Notes under the pieces: model-generated | The model's input: only the letters and a program-made list of their open reading frames with translations | Database searches by the model: none | Told to the model about the DNA's origin: nothing | Part shown: in pieces, positions 29,900 to 39,460 of the stretch | Layout: the number at the start of each line of letters is the position of its first letter | Numbering within the stretch: the stretch's first letter is position 1 | NCBI GenBank assembly: GCA_021849295.1 | Contig: JAJZTA010000009.1 | Coordinates: forward strand, 30,425 to 94,424 | DNA: 64,000 bases | Origin: Pseudomonadota bacterium | Lineage (GTDB): Bacteria > Pseudomonadota > Alphaproteobacteria > Micavibrionales > UBA2020 | Reading direction: 5' to 3' | Position numbers and translations under genes: made by a program

Positions 29900-31144
29900 C
29901 TAAATTTGCTCTTTGCGCAGCATGTTTGGCATGATTCCGGAAAGTCCCATAGCCTGGCGGGCGAAATAACGCTTCAGCGGGGGGATTTTTTGAACCATCC
30001 CAAGGCCTAAGTCGCGGAAAACGCGAATCGTTTTCAGGTTGTTGGAGAAAAGCCGGTTGAGGACGTCGGTGACGCCCGCCATCAAAAGCGTGTCGCCGCG
30101 CCGCGCCGCCTCGTATTGCCGCAAAAGCGCGCCGCCGCCGATGTCGAGGCCGCAGCGCAGGTGCGCAACGATCAGCTCCGTCAGCGCGGCGACGTCGCGC
30201 AGGCTGAGGTTGAGCCCTTGCCCCGCGATGGGGTGGATGGCGTGCGCCGCTTCCGCCATCAGCGCGACGCGGTCGCCGGTGTAGCGTTCCGCATGCAGCA
30301 GGCCGAGAGGATAGCTCATTGGTTTGGAGATGTGATGCACTTCCCCGAGATGCGGGCCGAAAAGATCCTGCAGGCGCGCGTCGAAATCTTCCGCGCTTAA
30401 AGAGAGAATGTCTTTCACATCTCCGCCGTGCTCCGTCCAGACGATGGAAGAGCGGTGCCCGCCGTTCGCGATATCTGTCATCGGCAGAACAGCAAACGGC
30501 CCCGCGGGGCGGAAATGCTCGACCGCCGCGCTCTCGTGATCCAGCTCGTGCGCGACGTTGCAGACGATGGCGGACTGTTGGTAGTCTAAGGTTTTCACAT
30601 CGATGCCGAGCCACGCGCGGACGGCGGAGCTGCGCCCGTCCGCGCCGATCATCAGGGGCGCGGTGATCTCCGTGCCGTCTTTCAGCACGACGCCGGCGGC
30701 GGATTTGCCGCGGATGAATTTTTTGATCTCGGCTGGCGCGATGTGGCGCACGTGTTTTTTGAGGCGCTTGATGTTGTTGAACAGCCGGTGGCGCAGGATG
30801 CGGTTTTCGATGATCCAGCCGAAGGGATTTTTGTCGCCGTCCGTCTCGCTGTCGAAGTGCAGATAGAGCGGCGAGTTTCCGTCGGCGACGCGGATATCGA
30901 GGATCGGCGCGCAGTCGGGCAGCAGCGTGTCCCACACGCCCGCCGTCCGCAGCACGAGGTGCGAGGCGTAGGAGATCGCGGTGGTGCGGCCGTCGTAGGC
31001 TTCGGCGAGCTGCGTCACCGGCGGCGCGCGGTCGATGCAGACGCAATCGATCCCCGCTTCGCCGAGCGTGCCCGCGAGCGCGAGGCCGGACAGTCCGCCG
31101 CCGACAATCAGGACGTTGGTATGGATGTATTTTGCCTTGGCCAT
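29900..31144 (-). CDS. UbiH/UbiF/VisC/COQ6 family ubiquinone biosynthesis hydroxylase
   Basis: LIVGGGLSGLALAGTLGEAG, IGADGRSSAVR, RVALMAEAAHAIHPIAGQGLNLSLRDVAAL. Confidence 0.92.
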   Translation of the reverse strand: MAKAKYIHTNVLIVGGGLSGLALAGTLGEAGIDCVCIDRAPPVTQLAEAYDGRTTAISYASHLVLRTAGVWDTLLPDCAPILDIRVADGNSPLYLHFDSETDGDKNPFGWIIENRILRHRLFNNIKRLKKHVRHIAPAEIKKFIRGKSAAGVVLKDGTEITAPLMIGADGRSSAVRAWLGIDVKTLDYQQSAIVCNVAHELDHESAAVEHFRPAGPFAVLPMTDIANGGHRSSIVWTEHGGDVKDILSLSAEDFDARLQDLFGPHLGEVHHISKPMSYPLGLLHAERYTGDRVALMAEAAHAIHPIAGQGLNLSLRDVAALTELIVAHLRCGLDIGGGALLRQYEAARRGDTLLMAGVTDVLNRLFSNNLKTIRVFRDLGLGMVQKIPPLKRYFARQAMGLSGIMPNMLRKEQI

Positions 31145-31200
31145 GTCCCGTAGGCTAAAGAGCGGACGCTGCGAAAGCAAACGTTATTTTCTCTGCCGCG

Positions 31201-32361
31201 TCAGCCCGGATGCGGTGTCCGGGCGGACGGCTTTCCGGCGGAAGTTTTCTGCTCCTGCGGCGCGGCGCAGAGGCCTTCCTCGCTTTTTTTGACGCTATAC
31301 CAGTTTTTTTGCGCAGACTGGTAATCTCCGCCGTTCATGAACGTGTTTGCCTTGACGTCGAAAGAGGTGGGCGCGCCCGTCAGGAGCCTGCCGATGCTGC
31401 CTTCCAGCACCCGTGTCGGCAGCCATCTGTTCTGGTCGCGGATAATCATGTCCTGTTCCTGACCGATAAGCTTGGCGCTCCATTTGGCGGCATCGACGAT
31501 GCTCAGGCCCGGCCGCGGATTCTTTTCATAGGCGTCCATCGCGTATTTGATGGAGCTCGCGGTATTATGTGTCGGGTCTATTGTCTCCAGCACGCTCGCC
31601 TCCCGCAGATTGTACCACGCGTTCACCAGCGGTTTGGGGTCTTTCATGTTGGAGAGCGCGTAGAGCGTGGCCGTCGTGTCGGCATAGCGCTCCTGTATGT
31701 TGGTGTTCAGGTTTTTCAGGTTTTCGGGCAGGTCTTTGTCCGGCACGTTTTTCATGCCTGCGCCTTTGATGGCGACGTCCATGGCTTCGCGGACGGGCTT
31801 TGTCAGGCCGAGGGCGTAATCCAGCTTGTGTCCCGTTTCATGCAGATAGACGAATGTGCGCGCGCGTTCAAACAGGGAATTGTTGACGAAGACGCTTGTG
31901 GAGCAATCATCGGCGTGGGCTCTTTGAAACCATTCTGTGACGCTCGCGCCCGCGCCGATTACGAGGGTATCCGTCTTTCCGGTTTTTTTGTCGGGCCATC
32001 TGACGAACTCGGCGGGGATGGCTCGGTAGTTTGGCACCGGAAAGGGAGCCAGAAACGTCGCGGATTTGATGCCGGCGTTGTGCAAATCCCGCTGCACGTC
32101 TTCGTAAACCTTGCGCTGTTCCGGCGTCCAGTGGTTTTCGCCCGGGACCGCGCGCGGCGCCCATGCGGTTTGCTGTTCCGGCGCCTGCGGGCGTTCACCC
32201 GGCGCGGTCGCCAAAGCCGTACCGGCGGAGAGGGCGAGTGTGGCCGCGGTTATGCCGGCGGCGACGGCTTTGGAAAATTTTTCTGAGAGAGAATTCTTCT
32301 GCGTATCGGCAATCCCCACGCCAGTTCCCCTTGTGGTGCAAACGAACCCGTTATATAGCAT
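31201..32361 (-). CDS. putative exported HExxH metallopeptidase-like protein
   Basis: signal-like N-term; FVYLHETGHKLDYALG and downstream NIQERYADTTATL. Confidence 0.6.
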   Translation of the reverse strand: MLYNGFVCTTRGTGVGIADTQKNSLSEKFSKAVAAGITAATLALSAGTALATAPGERPQAPEQQTAWAPRAVPGENHWTPEQRKVYEDVQRDLHNAGIKSATFLAPFPVPNYRAIPAEFVRWPDKKTGKTDTLVIGAGASVTEWFQRAHADDCSTSVFVNNSLFERARTFVYLHETGHKLDYALGLTKPVREAMDVAIKGAGMKNVPDKDLPENLKNLNTNIQERYADTTATLYALSNMKDPKPLVNAWYNLREASVLETIDPTHNTASSIKYAMDAYEKNPRPGLSIVDAAKWSAKLIGQEQDMIIRDQNRWLPTRVLEGSIGRLLTGAPTSFDVKANTFMNGGDYQSAQKNWYSVKKSEEGLCAAPQEQKTSAGKPSARTPHPG

Positions 32362-32523
32362 TATAATGCGGCTTTATATATTATGTCAATAAAAGACGGC
32401 GCTTTGAGGATAAAGAATCCTTTTATTACAATAATATATGCAGAAAATGGCGTATCCGCCAGCGACGGACGCGCAGAGCCACTTGCGGCGGCTGCCGCAA
32501 GGCGGAGGCAGATGCGGGATGGA

Positions 32524-33150
32524 TTAGTAGTTCGGCTTGATCTTCTTGACCGGCAGGTCGGCGGCGATCGGCTCGTCGTCTATCATCTCGATCATGCCGT
32601 TGGGCGAGAGCGAGAAGCGCGCCGAGAAGAGCGCGTTGCCGTAGAGCACCATCGCCGAAGCCTCGAAGTGGCCGTCGTCGGTCTTGCCTTCGAAGGCGGC
32701 GGGGCGCAGCGCGTCCTCGATCACTTTGCGCGTGGCGTCGTCGATCTTCGACGTGTCGAGCGCGGGATGGTTGATGTCCTCGACGATGAGGAACGGGCCT
32801 TCGTCGCCGTGGACGAAGTAGCAGAAGAACTTGAGGTATTCGAGGACTTTCGGCTCCGTGATGGTGATGGGATCTGCCTCGTTGGCGTCGTGGATCGGCG
32901 CGCTCGAGCCGTCGAGCAGGAACATGCGGCCCTGCTTGGCGAGAAACCAGAAGGGACCGGTGTTGTCCGGCCACGTGCTGTCGTTGATGCGCACCAGCGC
33001 GATGGAGTTATAGAACGGAATTTGAGCCCATTCCACGGTGGCGGTATTCGCCCCCGCGGTGAATTTGCCTTGAATGGGGTTGATCAGTTTGAGAAAAGGC
33101 TCGGCTTGCGCCCCGTTTACGTTTTGCCATTTATAGTGGTCGAACATCAA
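32524..33150 (-). CDS. hypothetical protein
   Basis: 208-aa ORF with normal composition; MFDHYKWQNVNGAQAEPFLKLINPIQGKF. Confidence 0.7.
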   Translation of the reverse strand: MMFDHYKWQNVNGAQAEPFLKLINPIQGKFTAGANTATVEWAQIPFYNSIALVRINDSTWPDNTGPFWFLAKQGRMFLLDGSSAPIHDANEADPITITEPKVLEYLKFFCYFVHGDEGPFLIVEDINHPALDTSKIDDATRKVIEDALRPAAFEGKTDDGHFEASAMVLYGNALFSARFSLSPNGMIEMIDDEPIAADLPVKKIKPNY

Positions 33151-33237
33151 TAATACCCTCGCGGAAGTTCCTTTATATTTTCAGGATGTTGTCACGCATC
33201 GCAGCATAATGCAAGCCTTCCTGCACCGGAAAGACTA

Positions 33238-34407
33238 TTATGAGGCGGCGCGCATCTTTGTGATGAGCCTATCCATAAAATTTTCACATTTCGTAATCTG
33301 GTCAAGAGACACATATTCATTGGGTTTATGCGCCTGCGTGATGCTGCCGGGCCCGCAAACCACGGTGGGGATGCCGCCATTCTGAAAAAGACCGGCCTCG
33401 GTGGCGAAGCTGACCTTTTCCGCCGTATTCGCGCCGGAGAGTGTCATAACGAAGTCCACCGCCGGATCGGCGTTGTCGATGTCGAAGGCGCTGACGGAGG
33501 CGGCGGAGCGGATTTCGAATCCGGCCTTGGGGTCGATCTCCTTCATGCGCGGCTCGATGGTCTTGAAGGCGTACTGGCGGATTTCGTTGGCGAGGTCTTC
33601 GGCGTTGATCTCGGGGATGTTGCGGATCTCGAAGGCGAACTCGCAGGTGTTGGGCACGATGTTGACCGCCGTGCCGCCGCGGATGACGCCGGTATGGACG
33701 GTGGTGAAGGGCGGGTCGAACTGCTTGTTGAACGGCCCTTCGGTCTGCATGCGCTTGGCGACGGACTTGATATAGGCGATCAGCTCCGCCGCGTTCTCGA
33801 CCGCGTTGACGGCGTAGGGCGCGAGCGACGAGTGCGCTTCCTTGCCGCGGACGGTGCATTCGAAATCGCAGATGCCCTTGTGGCCGGTGATGGCCTTCAT
33901 GTCCGTCGGCTCGCCGACGATACAGAGCTTCGGCTTCACCGCCAGCGTGCCGAGATGCTCGACGATGTCGCGCGCACCGAGGCAGCCGACTTCCTCGTCA
34001 TAGGAGAGGGCGAGGTGCAGCGGCGTTTTAAGCGGTTGCTTCACCATCTCCGGCACCTTGGAGAGCGCGGTGGCGATGAAGCCTTTCATGTCGCAGGTGC
34101 CGCGGCCGTGCAGCAGCCCGTCGTGCTCGTGCAGGGTGAAGGGGTCGCTCTCCCAGTCCTGCCCTTCGACGGGCACGACGTCGGTGTGGCCGGAGAGGAC
34201 GACGCCCGCGGTGTCGGCTGGGCCGATCACGGCGTGGAGGTTGGCCTTGTTCTTTTGCGCGTCGTGGATCAGCGTCGATTCTATGCCGTATTCCGCGAGA
34301 TAATCGCGTACCCAGTGGATGAGTTCGAGGTTGGAGCGCGCGCTCACCGTGTCGAAGCCGACGAGGCGGCGCAGCATGTCTTTGCTGGAAAGCGTCGTCT
34401 TGCCCAT
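33238..34407 (-). CDS. argE: acetylornithine deacetylase (M20 family)
   Basis: VVLSGHTDVVPVEGQDWESDPF, GRGTCDMKGFIA, SYDEEVGCLGA. Confidence 0.93.
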   Translation of the reverse strand: MGKTTLSSKDMLRRLVGFDTVSARSNLELIHWVRDYLAEYGIESTLIHDAQKNKANLHAVIGPADTAGVVLSGHTDVVPVEGQDWESDPFTLHEHDGLLHGRGTCDMKGFIATALSKVPEMVKQPLKTPLHLALSYDEEVGCLGARDIVEHLGTLAVKPKLCIVGEPTDMKAITGHKGICDFECTVRGKEAHSSLAPYAVNAVENAAELIAYIKSVAKRMQTEGPFNKQFDPPFTTVHTGVIRGGTAVNIVPNTCEFAFEIRNIPEINAEDLANEIRQYAFKTIEPRMKEIDPKAGFEIRSAASVSAFDIDNADPAVDFVMTLSGANTAEKVSFATEAGLFQNGGIPTVVCGPGSITQAHKPNEYVSLDQITKCENFMDRLITKMRAAS

Positions 34408-34408
34408 G

Positions 34409-34981
34409 TTATTCCGGCGGCAGCTTGAAGCTGCGCAAATGGTCGAGCGCGTAGGCGCAGGTGATGTCGCCGTCGCGCTCGACGGCGGGCACGTCGAAGG
34501 TGCGCTTGATGCCGGCGTAAAGGTCGGCCTGCAGCGCGTAGATGCTGTCGCAGGTGACGTGGCCGTGCGCGCCGTCGGGCATCGGGCAGAAGAGCAGCCG
34601 CTGGCCCTTTTTGTCGAACAGGCCCTGCAGCGTCATGGTGTGCGCGCTGTGCACCGCGGTGAGCGTGATGTCGGCGGGCACGCCGTCGTAAAGGGTGAAG
34701 GTCGTGTCGCGGTAATCATACCATCTGTCCTTGAAATGCGCCGAGCCGTGGCCCGCGCGGCAATAGAGCGGCGGCGTGTCGGGCTGGACGACCGGCGTGC
34801 CCGGCACTGGCGGCTCTGGCTCGCTCGGCATTTGCGGGGCGTCCTCCCCGTGATGGAACGGGTTGAGCGACGAAAGGTGCATACTGGGCAAATGCATATT
34901 GTATGACGAACAGCCGGACAGGGAGACGCACGCGGCGAGCGCGGCGCAGACGGTCGCCAGTTTTCGTATTTTCAGCGGCAT
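34409..34981 (-). CDS. hypothetical lipoprotein
   Basis: lipobox MPLKIRKLATVCAALAACVSLSGCSSYNM. Confidence 0.7.
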   Translation of the reverse strand: MPLKIRKLATVCAALAACVSLSGCSSYNMHLPSMHLSSLNPFHHGEDAPQMPSEPEPPVPGTPVVQPDTPPLYCRAGHGSAHFKDRWYDYRDTTFTLYDGVPADITLTAVHSAHTMTLQGLFDKKGQRLLFCPMPDGAHGHVTCDSIYALQADLYAGIKRTFDVPAVERDGDITCAYALDHLRSFKLPPE

Positions 34982-35025
34982 CCTGATAAACTATCCCTGT
35001 TTTTTACGGCGTTTCGCTATTATTA

Positions 35026-36234
35026 TTGCTTTCGGCAATAAAGTCAAAGGGCTTCAATAAGGGGATAAAAGTGGCTTTCAGGCGCGTGACGCTGTTTCGG
35101 TTTTTCGGCTACAAGATCAGGGCGGACGCCAGCTGGTTCTTTATCGCCGTGCTGATCAGCTGGACGATGTCGTCCAAGATCTATCCGCAGGCCCTGCACG
35201 GCCAGTCGCCCCACGTCTACCAGTGGATGGGCGTGCTGACGGTGGCGGGTATCCTCTTTTCGATCATCATGCACGAGGTGGCGCACGCCGTCATCGCCGG
35301 ATATTACCAGATGCGCATCACCAGCATCACCCTGTTCATCTTCGGCGGCGTCGCCGAGATGGAGGGCGAGCTCAGCCACCCCAAGGGCGAATTCATGATG
35401 GCGATCGCGGGACCGGTGATGAGCGCGTTGCTGGGACTGTTTTTCTGGGCGGCGGCCAACCTTTATGTGCAATATATCGCCGCCGACGGACTGTCGGTGG
35501 TCCTGAAAACGCTCGGCACGCTCAATCTCGAGATCGCGGTGTTCAACCTCGTGCCGGCCTTTCCGCTCGACGGCGGGCGGGCCTTGCGGGCGATCATCTG
35601 GCACACCAAGAACAATCTGGTAACGGCGACGCGCATCGCCTCGGCGGGCGGCGCGGTGTTCGCCTACCTGCTGCTCGGCTATTCCTGCTACAACTTCGTC
35701 GTGCTCAACGACACGGTTGCGGGCATCTGGTGGGGGATTCTGGGCTTTCTGGTGCATGCCTCCGGCACCTCCGCCGTGCAGCAGATGGAGACGCGCGCGC
35801 TGCTCGGCGTCGAGCCGGTGACGCGCTTCATGCACAACAACGCGGTGACCGTGTCGCCGGACCTGAGCGTCAGCGATCTCGTCGAAAACTACATCAACCG
35901 CCATTACCAGCGGGTGTTTCCCGTCGTCGACAACGGCCTGCTGGTGGGGGTGGTGAGCCTGTCGTCCGTTCTGTCGCTCGATCGCGGCAAGTGGAACTGG
36001 CTGCACGTGGCGAGCGTCATGGAGCCGTTGTCGCCCACCATCGTCATCGCGCCGGAGGCGTCCGCCGCGGACGCGCTCGAGACCATGCAGCGCCACGGGC
36101 GCGAAATGCTGCTGGTGGCGGAGAAGGGCAGACTCTCCGGCGTCATCACCTTCCGCGACATCGCCAGCTTCCTCACCATTTCAATCAAGATCGATCACGA
36201 CCGTCCGGTCAAAAGAGGGCGCATCGCGCACTGA
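35026..36234 (+). CDS. M50 family site-2-protease-like membrane metalloprotease with CBS domains
   Basis: IIMHEVAHAVIAGYY HExxH; NLVPAFPLDGGRALRA; C-terminal CBS pair. Start uncertain (GTG 35071 possible). Confidence 0.92.
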   Translation: MLSAIKSKGFNKGIKVAFRRVTLFRFFGYKIRADASWFFIAVLISWTMSSKIYPQALHGQSPHVYQWMGVLTVAGILFSIIMHEVAHAVIAGYYQMRITSITLFIFGGVAEMEGELSHPKGEFMMAIAGPVMSALLGLFFWAAANLYVQYIAADGLSVVLKTLGTLNLEIAVFNLVPAFPLDGGRALRAIIWHTKNNLVTATRIASAGGAVFAYLLLGYSCYNFVVLNDTVAGIWWGILGFLVHASGTSAVQQMETRALLGVEPVTRFMHNNAVTVSPDLSVSDLVENYINRHYQRVFPVVDNGLLVGVVSLSSVLSLDRGKWNWLHVASVMEPLSPTIVIAPEASAADALETMQRHGREMLLVAEKGRLSGVITFRDIASFLTISIKIDHDRPVKRGRIAH

Positions 36235-36245
36235 CGGGGCGCATT

Positions 36246-36569
36246 CTAGCGGAAGTAGCCGCCGCCGGGACGGTCGGGCGGCTTGAAAATCCAGAAGTTG
36301 CGCATCAGGAAGCAGGCGCCGAGAAAGATGACCTCGATGCCGCACGCGCCGGTGGCGGCGAGCGGGATCCACCATATGTCGTCTTCCGTGCCCAGCAGGT
36401 TGCCGCGGATGCTCAGGATCCAGACCAGGCAAAGAAAAAAGCAGACGCCGACCACGGTCGCGTCGAAGATGTGCAACGCCTTCTTCGGGGCGTGAGACGG
36501 CTGAAACTTCAGGTAAGCGACGAGAACGAGAAACCCGACGATCATGAGAAAAACGATCAGTGCGCCCAT
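36246..36569 (-). CDS. small membrane protein
   Basis: 107-aa ORF with three hydrophobic segments. Confidence 0.55.
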   Translation of the reverse strand: MGALIVFLMIVGFLVLVAYLKFQPSHAPKKALHIFDATVVGVCFFLCLVWILSIRGNLLGTEDDIWWIPLAATGACGIEVIFLGACFLMRNFWIFKPPDRPGGGYFR

Positions 36570-36570
36570 G

Positions 36571-36978
36571 TTATGCCGCCTGCGAGGAGAAGAAGCTTTC
36601 TGTGTTCATGCTGTCGAGCACGCGGTCGAACGCGCGGCGTCCGGCCTTGTCGAGCGGGGCGAATTTTACCGCGATGCCGCGGCGCGCGGCGCGGACGATT
36701 TGCGCCGGCTGCAGGATGGTGACCGTATCGTGCAAAAAGCGGAATTTCAGGGTGAGCTGCAGCTGGTCGCCGACGGCGAGGCGCGCGTCGGGCGCGGTCT
36801 CGAACGATATGCCGCCGAGGCTCCAGTCGCGGATGCTGTAGGACCTGTTGCCGACCACCACCTCGGCGTGGATGCCCTGATGGCGGATATGTTTGCGGCG
36901 AAGATCGACCGGTGCGTTCCAGTTACCCCTGCCGATGTGCAGAAAAGACAGTATGTTGTGCATTAAACGACCTAACAT
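36571..36978 (-). CDS. PilZ domain protein
   Basis: RRKHIRH...YSIRDWSLGGISFETAPDARLAVGDQLQLTL matches RxxxR and D/NxSxxG. Confidence 0.85.
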   Translation of the reverse strand: MLGRLMHNILSFLHIGRGNWNAPVDLRRKHIRHQGIHAEVVVGNRSYSIRDWSLGGISFETAPDARLAVGDQLQLTLKFRFLHDTVTILQPAQIVRAARRGIAVKFAPLDKAGRRAFDRVLDSMNTESFFSSQAA

Positions 36979-37312
36979 GTGCTTTTATCCCTTGGCTTTC
37001 GTTGCCCCCCGGCAAAAATCGAACCTGTGGATAGTATATAATAAAGCAAAGGATAATATGATGATATTCGTCGTTAAATGGCCAAAAAAGTGCGCCAAGG
37101 CAAGCCGCTTTGAAATATAAAGCTATTTTTGCCCCTCCGGAGGCGCTTTTCAGAGGTCTTTTTTTACATAGAATTATTAAATTAAAAACTATACGTAAAT
37201 ATCTAATATAGATACATATTTTTTGCTGCACCGCAGTAGAATCACTCCTGTATCGTCATCATATTATGAAAATATATTTCCTATCCGTTTTTCCGCGCGC
37301 GGGCTATTTTTC

Positions 37313-37340
37313 TTGACTCTTTCACCATATTTCCTATAAA
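37313..37340 (+). promoter_or_regulatory. putative sigma70-type promoter for rpmI-rplT
   Basis: TTGACT N16 TATAAA. Confidence 0.55.
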
Positions 37341-37410
37341 AACTGTCACTTGCAACGGCGCTCTGGCTCATATTGGCTGCCTCGACCGCCCTTATTGAAA
37401 GGAAAACAAA

Positions 37411-37725
37411 ATGCCAAAGATGAAAACCCACTCGGGCGCGAAGAAGCGCTTCAGTGTGACCCGCACCGGCAAGGTGCAGGCCCGCGCGGCGGCGAAACGC
37501 CACCGCCTCACCAGCAAATCCAAACGCATGAAACGCGAAGGCCGCTCGACCCTGGTCCTGCGCGAACAGGACGGCTACAACATCCTGACCTACGCGCTGC
37601 CGTATCAGGCGGGCAAGCTGTCCAACGCCCGCAAGCGCAAGGCCGCGAAATTCGCCGCGAAGAAAGCGGCGGCAGAAGCTTCGAAGCCCGCTGCGAAAGC
37701 AGCTTCAAACAAGGAGTCCGCATAA
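37411..37725 (+). CDS. rpmI: 50S ribosomal protein L35 with C-terminal extension
   Basis: [42 protein letters not shown] then Lys/Ala tail. Confidence 0.93.
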   Translation: MPKMKTHSGAKKRFSVTRTGKVQARAAAKRHRLTSKSKRMKREGRSTLVLREQDGYNILTYALPYQAGKLSNARKRKAAKFAAKKAAAEASKPAAKAASNKESA

Positions 37726-37726
37726 C

Positions 37727-38095
37727 ATGGCACGTGTAAAAGGCGGAACCGCCTCCATCAATCGTCACAAGAAAGTTCTCAAACTCGCGAAAGGCTACTG
37801 GGGCCGCAGCAGCAAATGCTATCGCGTCGCCATCGAGCGCGTCGAAAAGGCGCTGCGCTACGCCTACCGCGACCGCCGCAACAAGAAGCGCGATTTTCGT
37901 GGTCTGTGGATCCAGCGCATCAACGCCGGCGCGCGCGTCAACGGACTGACCTACTCGAAGCTGATGGGCGGGCTCAAAGCCGCCGACATCGCGCTCGACC
38001 GCAAGGTCCTCGCCGACATCGCGGTGAAAGACGAAAAAGCCTTCGCCCAGATCTGCGCGCAGGCAAAAGCCGCTCTCGACAAGAAAGCCGCTTAA
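37727..38095 (+). CDS. rplT: 50S ribosomal protein L20
   Basis: [58 protein letters not shown]. Confidence 0.98.
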   Translation: MARVKGGTASINRHKKVLKLAKGYWGRSSKCYRVAIERVEKALRYAYRDRRNKKRDFRGLWIQRINAGARVNGLTYSKLMGGLKAADIALDRKVLADIAVKDEKAFAQICAQAKAALDKKAA

Positions 38096-38123
38096 GCTCG
38101 AAAGAACTCTCTCTCTGAGAAAA

Positions 38124-38158
38124 AACGCCGTCCTTCAGGGGACGGTGTTTTTTTTTAT
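38124..38158 (+). terminator. intrinsic terminator after rplT
   Basis: CGCCGTCC-ttcagg-GGACGGTG followed by T-tract. Confidence 0.85.
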
Positions 38159-38793
38159 TGTTTCAGCAGCTCTTTGACGGCGGGCAGGATGTTGTCGACG
38201 ATCACGCCGACGCCCCTGACGTTGGGGTGGATGTTGCCGGGCAGGCGGAGCGCGGTCTTGTCCCACACGCCTTTGAGAAAAAACGGATAATAAAGAACAT
38301 GATACTTTTGGGCGAGCGCGGGATAGATCGCATCGAATTCAGCGCCGTATTTTTTACCGAGTCCGCTGGTCGCCTTCATGCCCGCGAGCAGCACGGGGAT
38401 TTTCCTCTTTTGTAAAATCGCCAGCATTTTGTCGAGGTTTTTGCGGGTGAGGGCGGGGTCGATGCCGCGCATCATGTCGTTGGCGCCGAGCTCGAGAATG
38501 ACGCAATCCGGCTTTTCCTGCAGCGTCCAGTTGATCCGCGCGAGGCCGCCGGAGCTCGTTTCGCCCGAAACGCCCGCGTTGACGACGGTGACGGCGTAGC
38601 CTTCCGCCCGCAGCCTCCTTTCCAGCTGCGCCGCGAACGACTGGTCATAAGGGAGGCCGTAGCCCGCGGTCAGGCTGTCGCCGTAGGCGAGGATTTTCTT
38701 TTGCGTGGCGGCGGCGTAGAGTGTATGCACCGACATGACGAACAGGGAAACCAGCGTCAGCAGGACAATCACCTTATGAGGAACGGACTTCAT
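38155..38793 (-). CDS. tesA: arylesterase / thioesterase I (GDSL family)
   Basis: ILAYGDSLTAGYGLP, VVNAGVSGETSSGGLAR, ELGANDMMRGIDP. Confidence 0.92.
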   Translation of the reverse strand: MKSVPHKVIVLLTLVSLFVMSVHTLYAAATQKKILAYGDSLTAGYGLPYDQSFAAQLERRLRAEGYAVTVVNAGVSGETSSGGLARINWTLQEKPDCVILELGANDMMRGIDPALTRKNLDKMLAILQKRKIPVLLAGMKATSGLGKKYGAEFDAIYPALAQKYHVLYYPFFLKGVWDKTALRLPGNIHPNVRGVGVIVDNILPAVKELLKQ

Positions 38794-39460
38794 GCCGCCC
38801 ATTCTAAAACTGGACCACGTCGATTTGCACCTGAAAAGTGAGGCGGGCCTCGTCCATATCCTCAAGGACATCTCTCTCGACCTGCCGGCGGCGAAAACCG
38901 TCGGCATCATGGGGCCGTCGGGCTCGGGCAAGACGACGCTGCTGATGGTGCTGGGAGGCCTCGAGAGGCCGACCGCCGGCACGGTCGAGGTCGCCGGCAC
39001 GGTGCTGGGCGGACTGGACGAGGACGCGCTCGCCACCTTCCGGCGCGACAACATCGGCATCGTCTTTCAGAATTTTCACCTCATCCCGACCATGACCGCG
39101 CTCGAGAACGTCGCCATCCCGCTGGAATTCGCGGGCGTCAGGGGCGCCTTTCAAAAAGCCGAAGAGGCGCTCGACGCCGTGGGGCTGAAAGAGCGCGTGA
39201 AGCATTATCCGGGGCAGCTCTCCGGCGGCGAGCAGCAGCGCGTCGCCATCGCCCGCGCCTTCGTCGCCAAACCGCGGCTGATCCTAGCCGACGAGCCGAC
39301 CGGCAACCTCGACGCCGCGACCGGCAAGAAGGTGATGGACCTGATGTTCGCCATGACCAGGGAGCACGGCACGACGCTGATCCTCGTCACGCACGACGAG
39401 AACCTCGCCGACAGTTGCGACATGCATGTGCGCATCATCGATGGCAAGGTGCTGCATTGA
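38792..39460 (+). CDS. ABC transporter ATP-binding protein (YbbA/LolD-like)
   Basis: GPSGSGKTTLLMVLGGLE, LSGGEQQRVAIARAF, LADEPTGNLD. Confidence 0.94.
   Translation: MPPILKLDHVDLHLKSEAGLVHILKDISLDLPAAKTVGIMGPSGSGKTTLLMVLGGLERPTAGTVEVAGTVLGGLDEDALATFRRDNIGIVFQNFHLIPTMTALENVAIPLEFAGVRGAFQKAEEALDAVGLKERVKHYPGQLSGGEQQRVAIARAFVAKPRLILADEPTGNLDAATGKKVMDLMFAMTREHGTTLILVTHDENLADSCDMHVRIIDGKVLH

Noticed and set aside
37131-37160. CCTCCGGAGG palindrome with T-tract upstream of rpmI as a terminator
   Set aside because: Stem has no proper loop and the transcript to be terminated is unclear; left unannotated.
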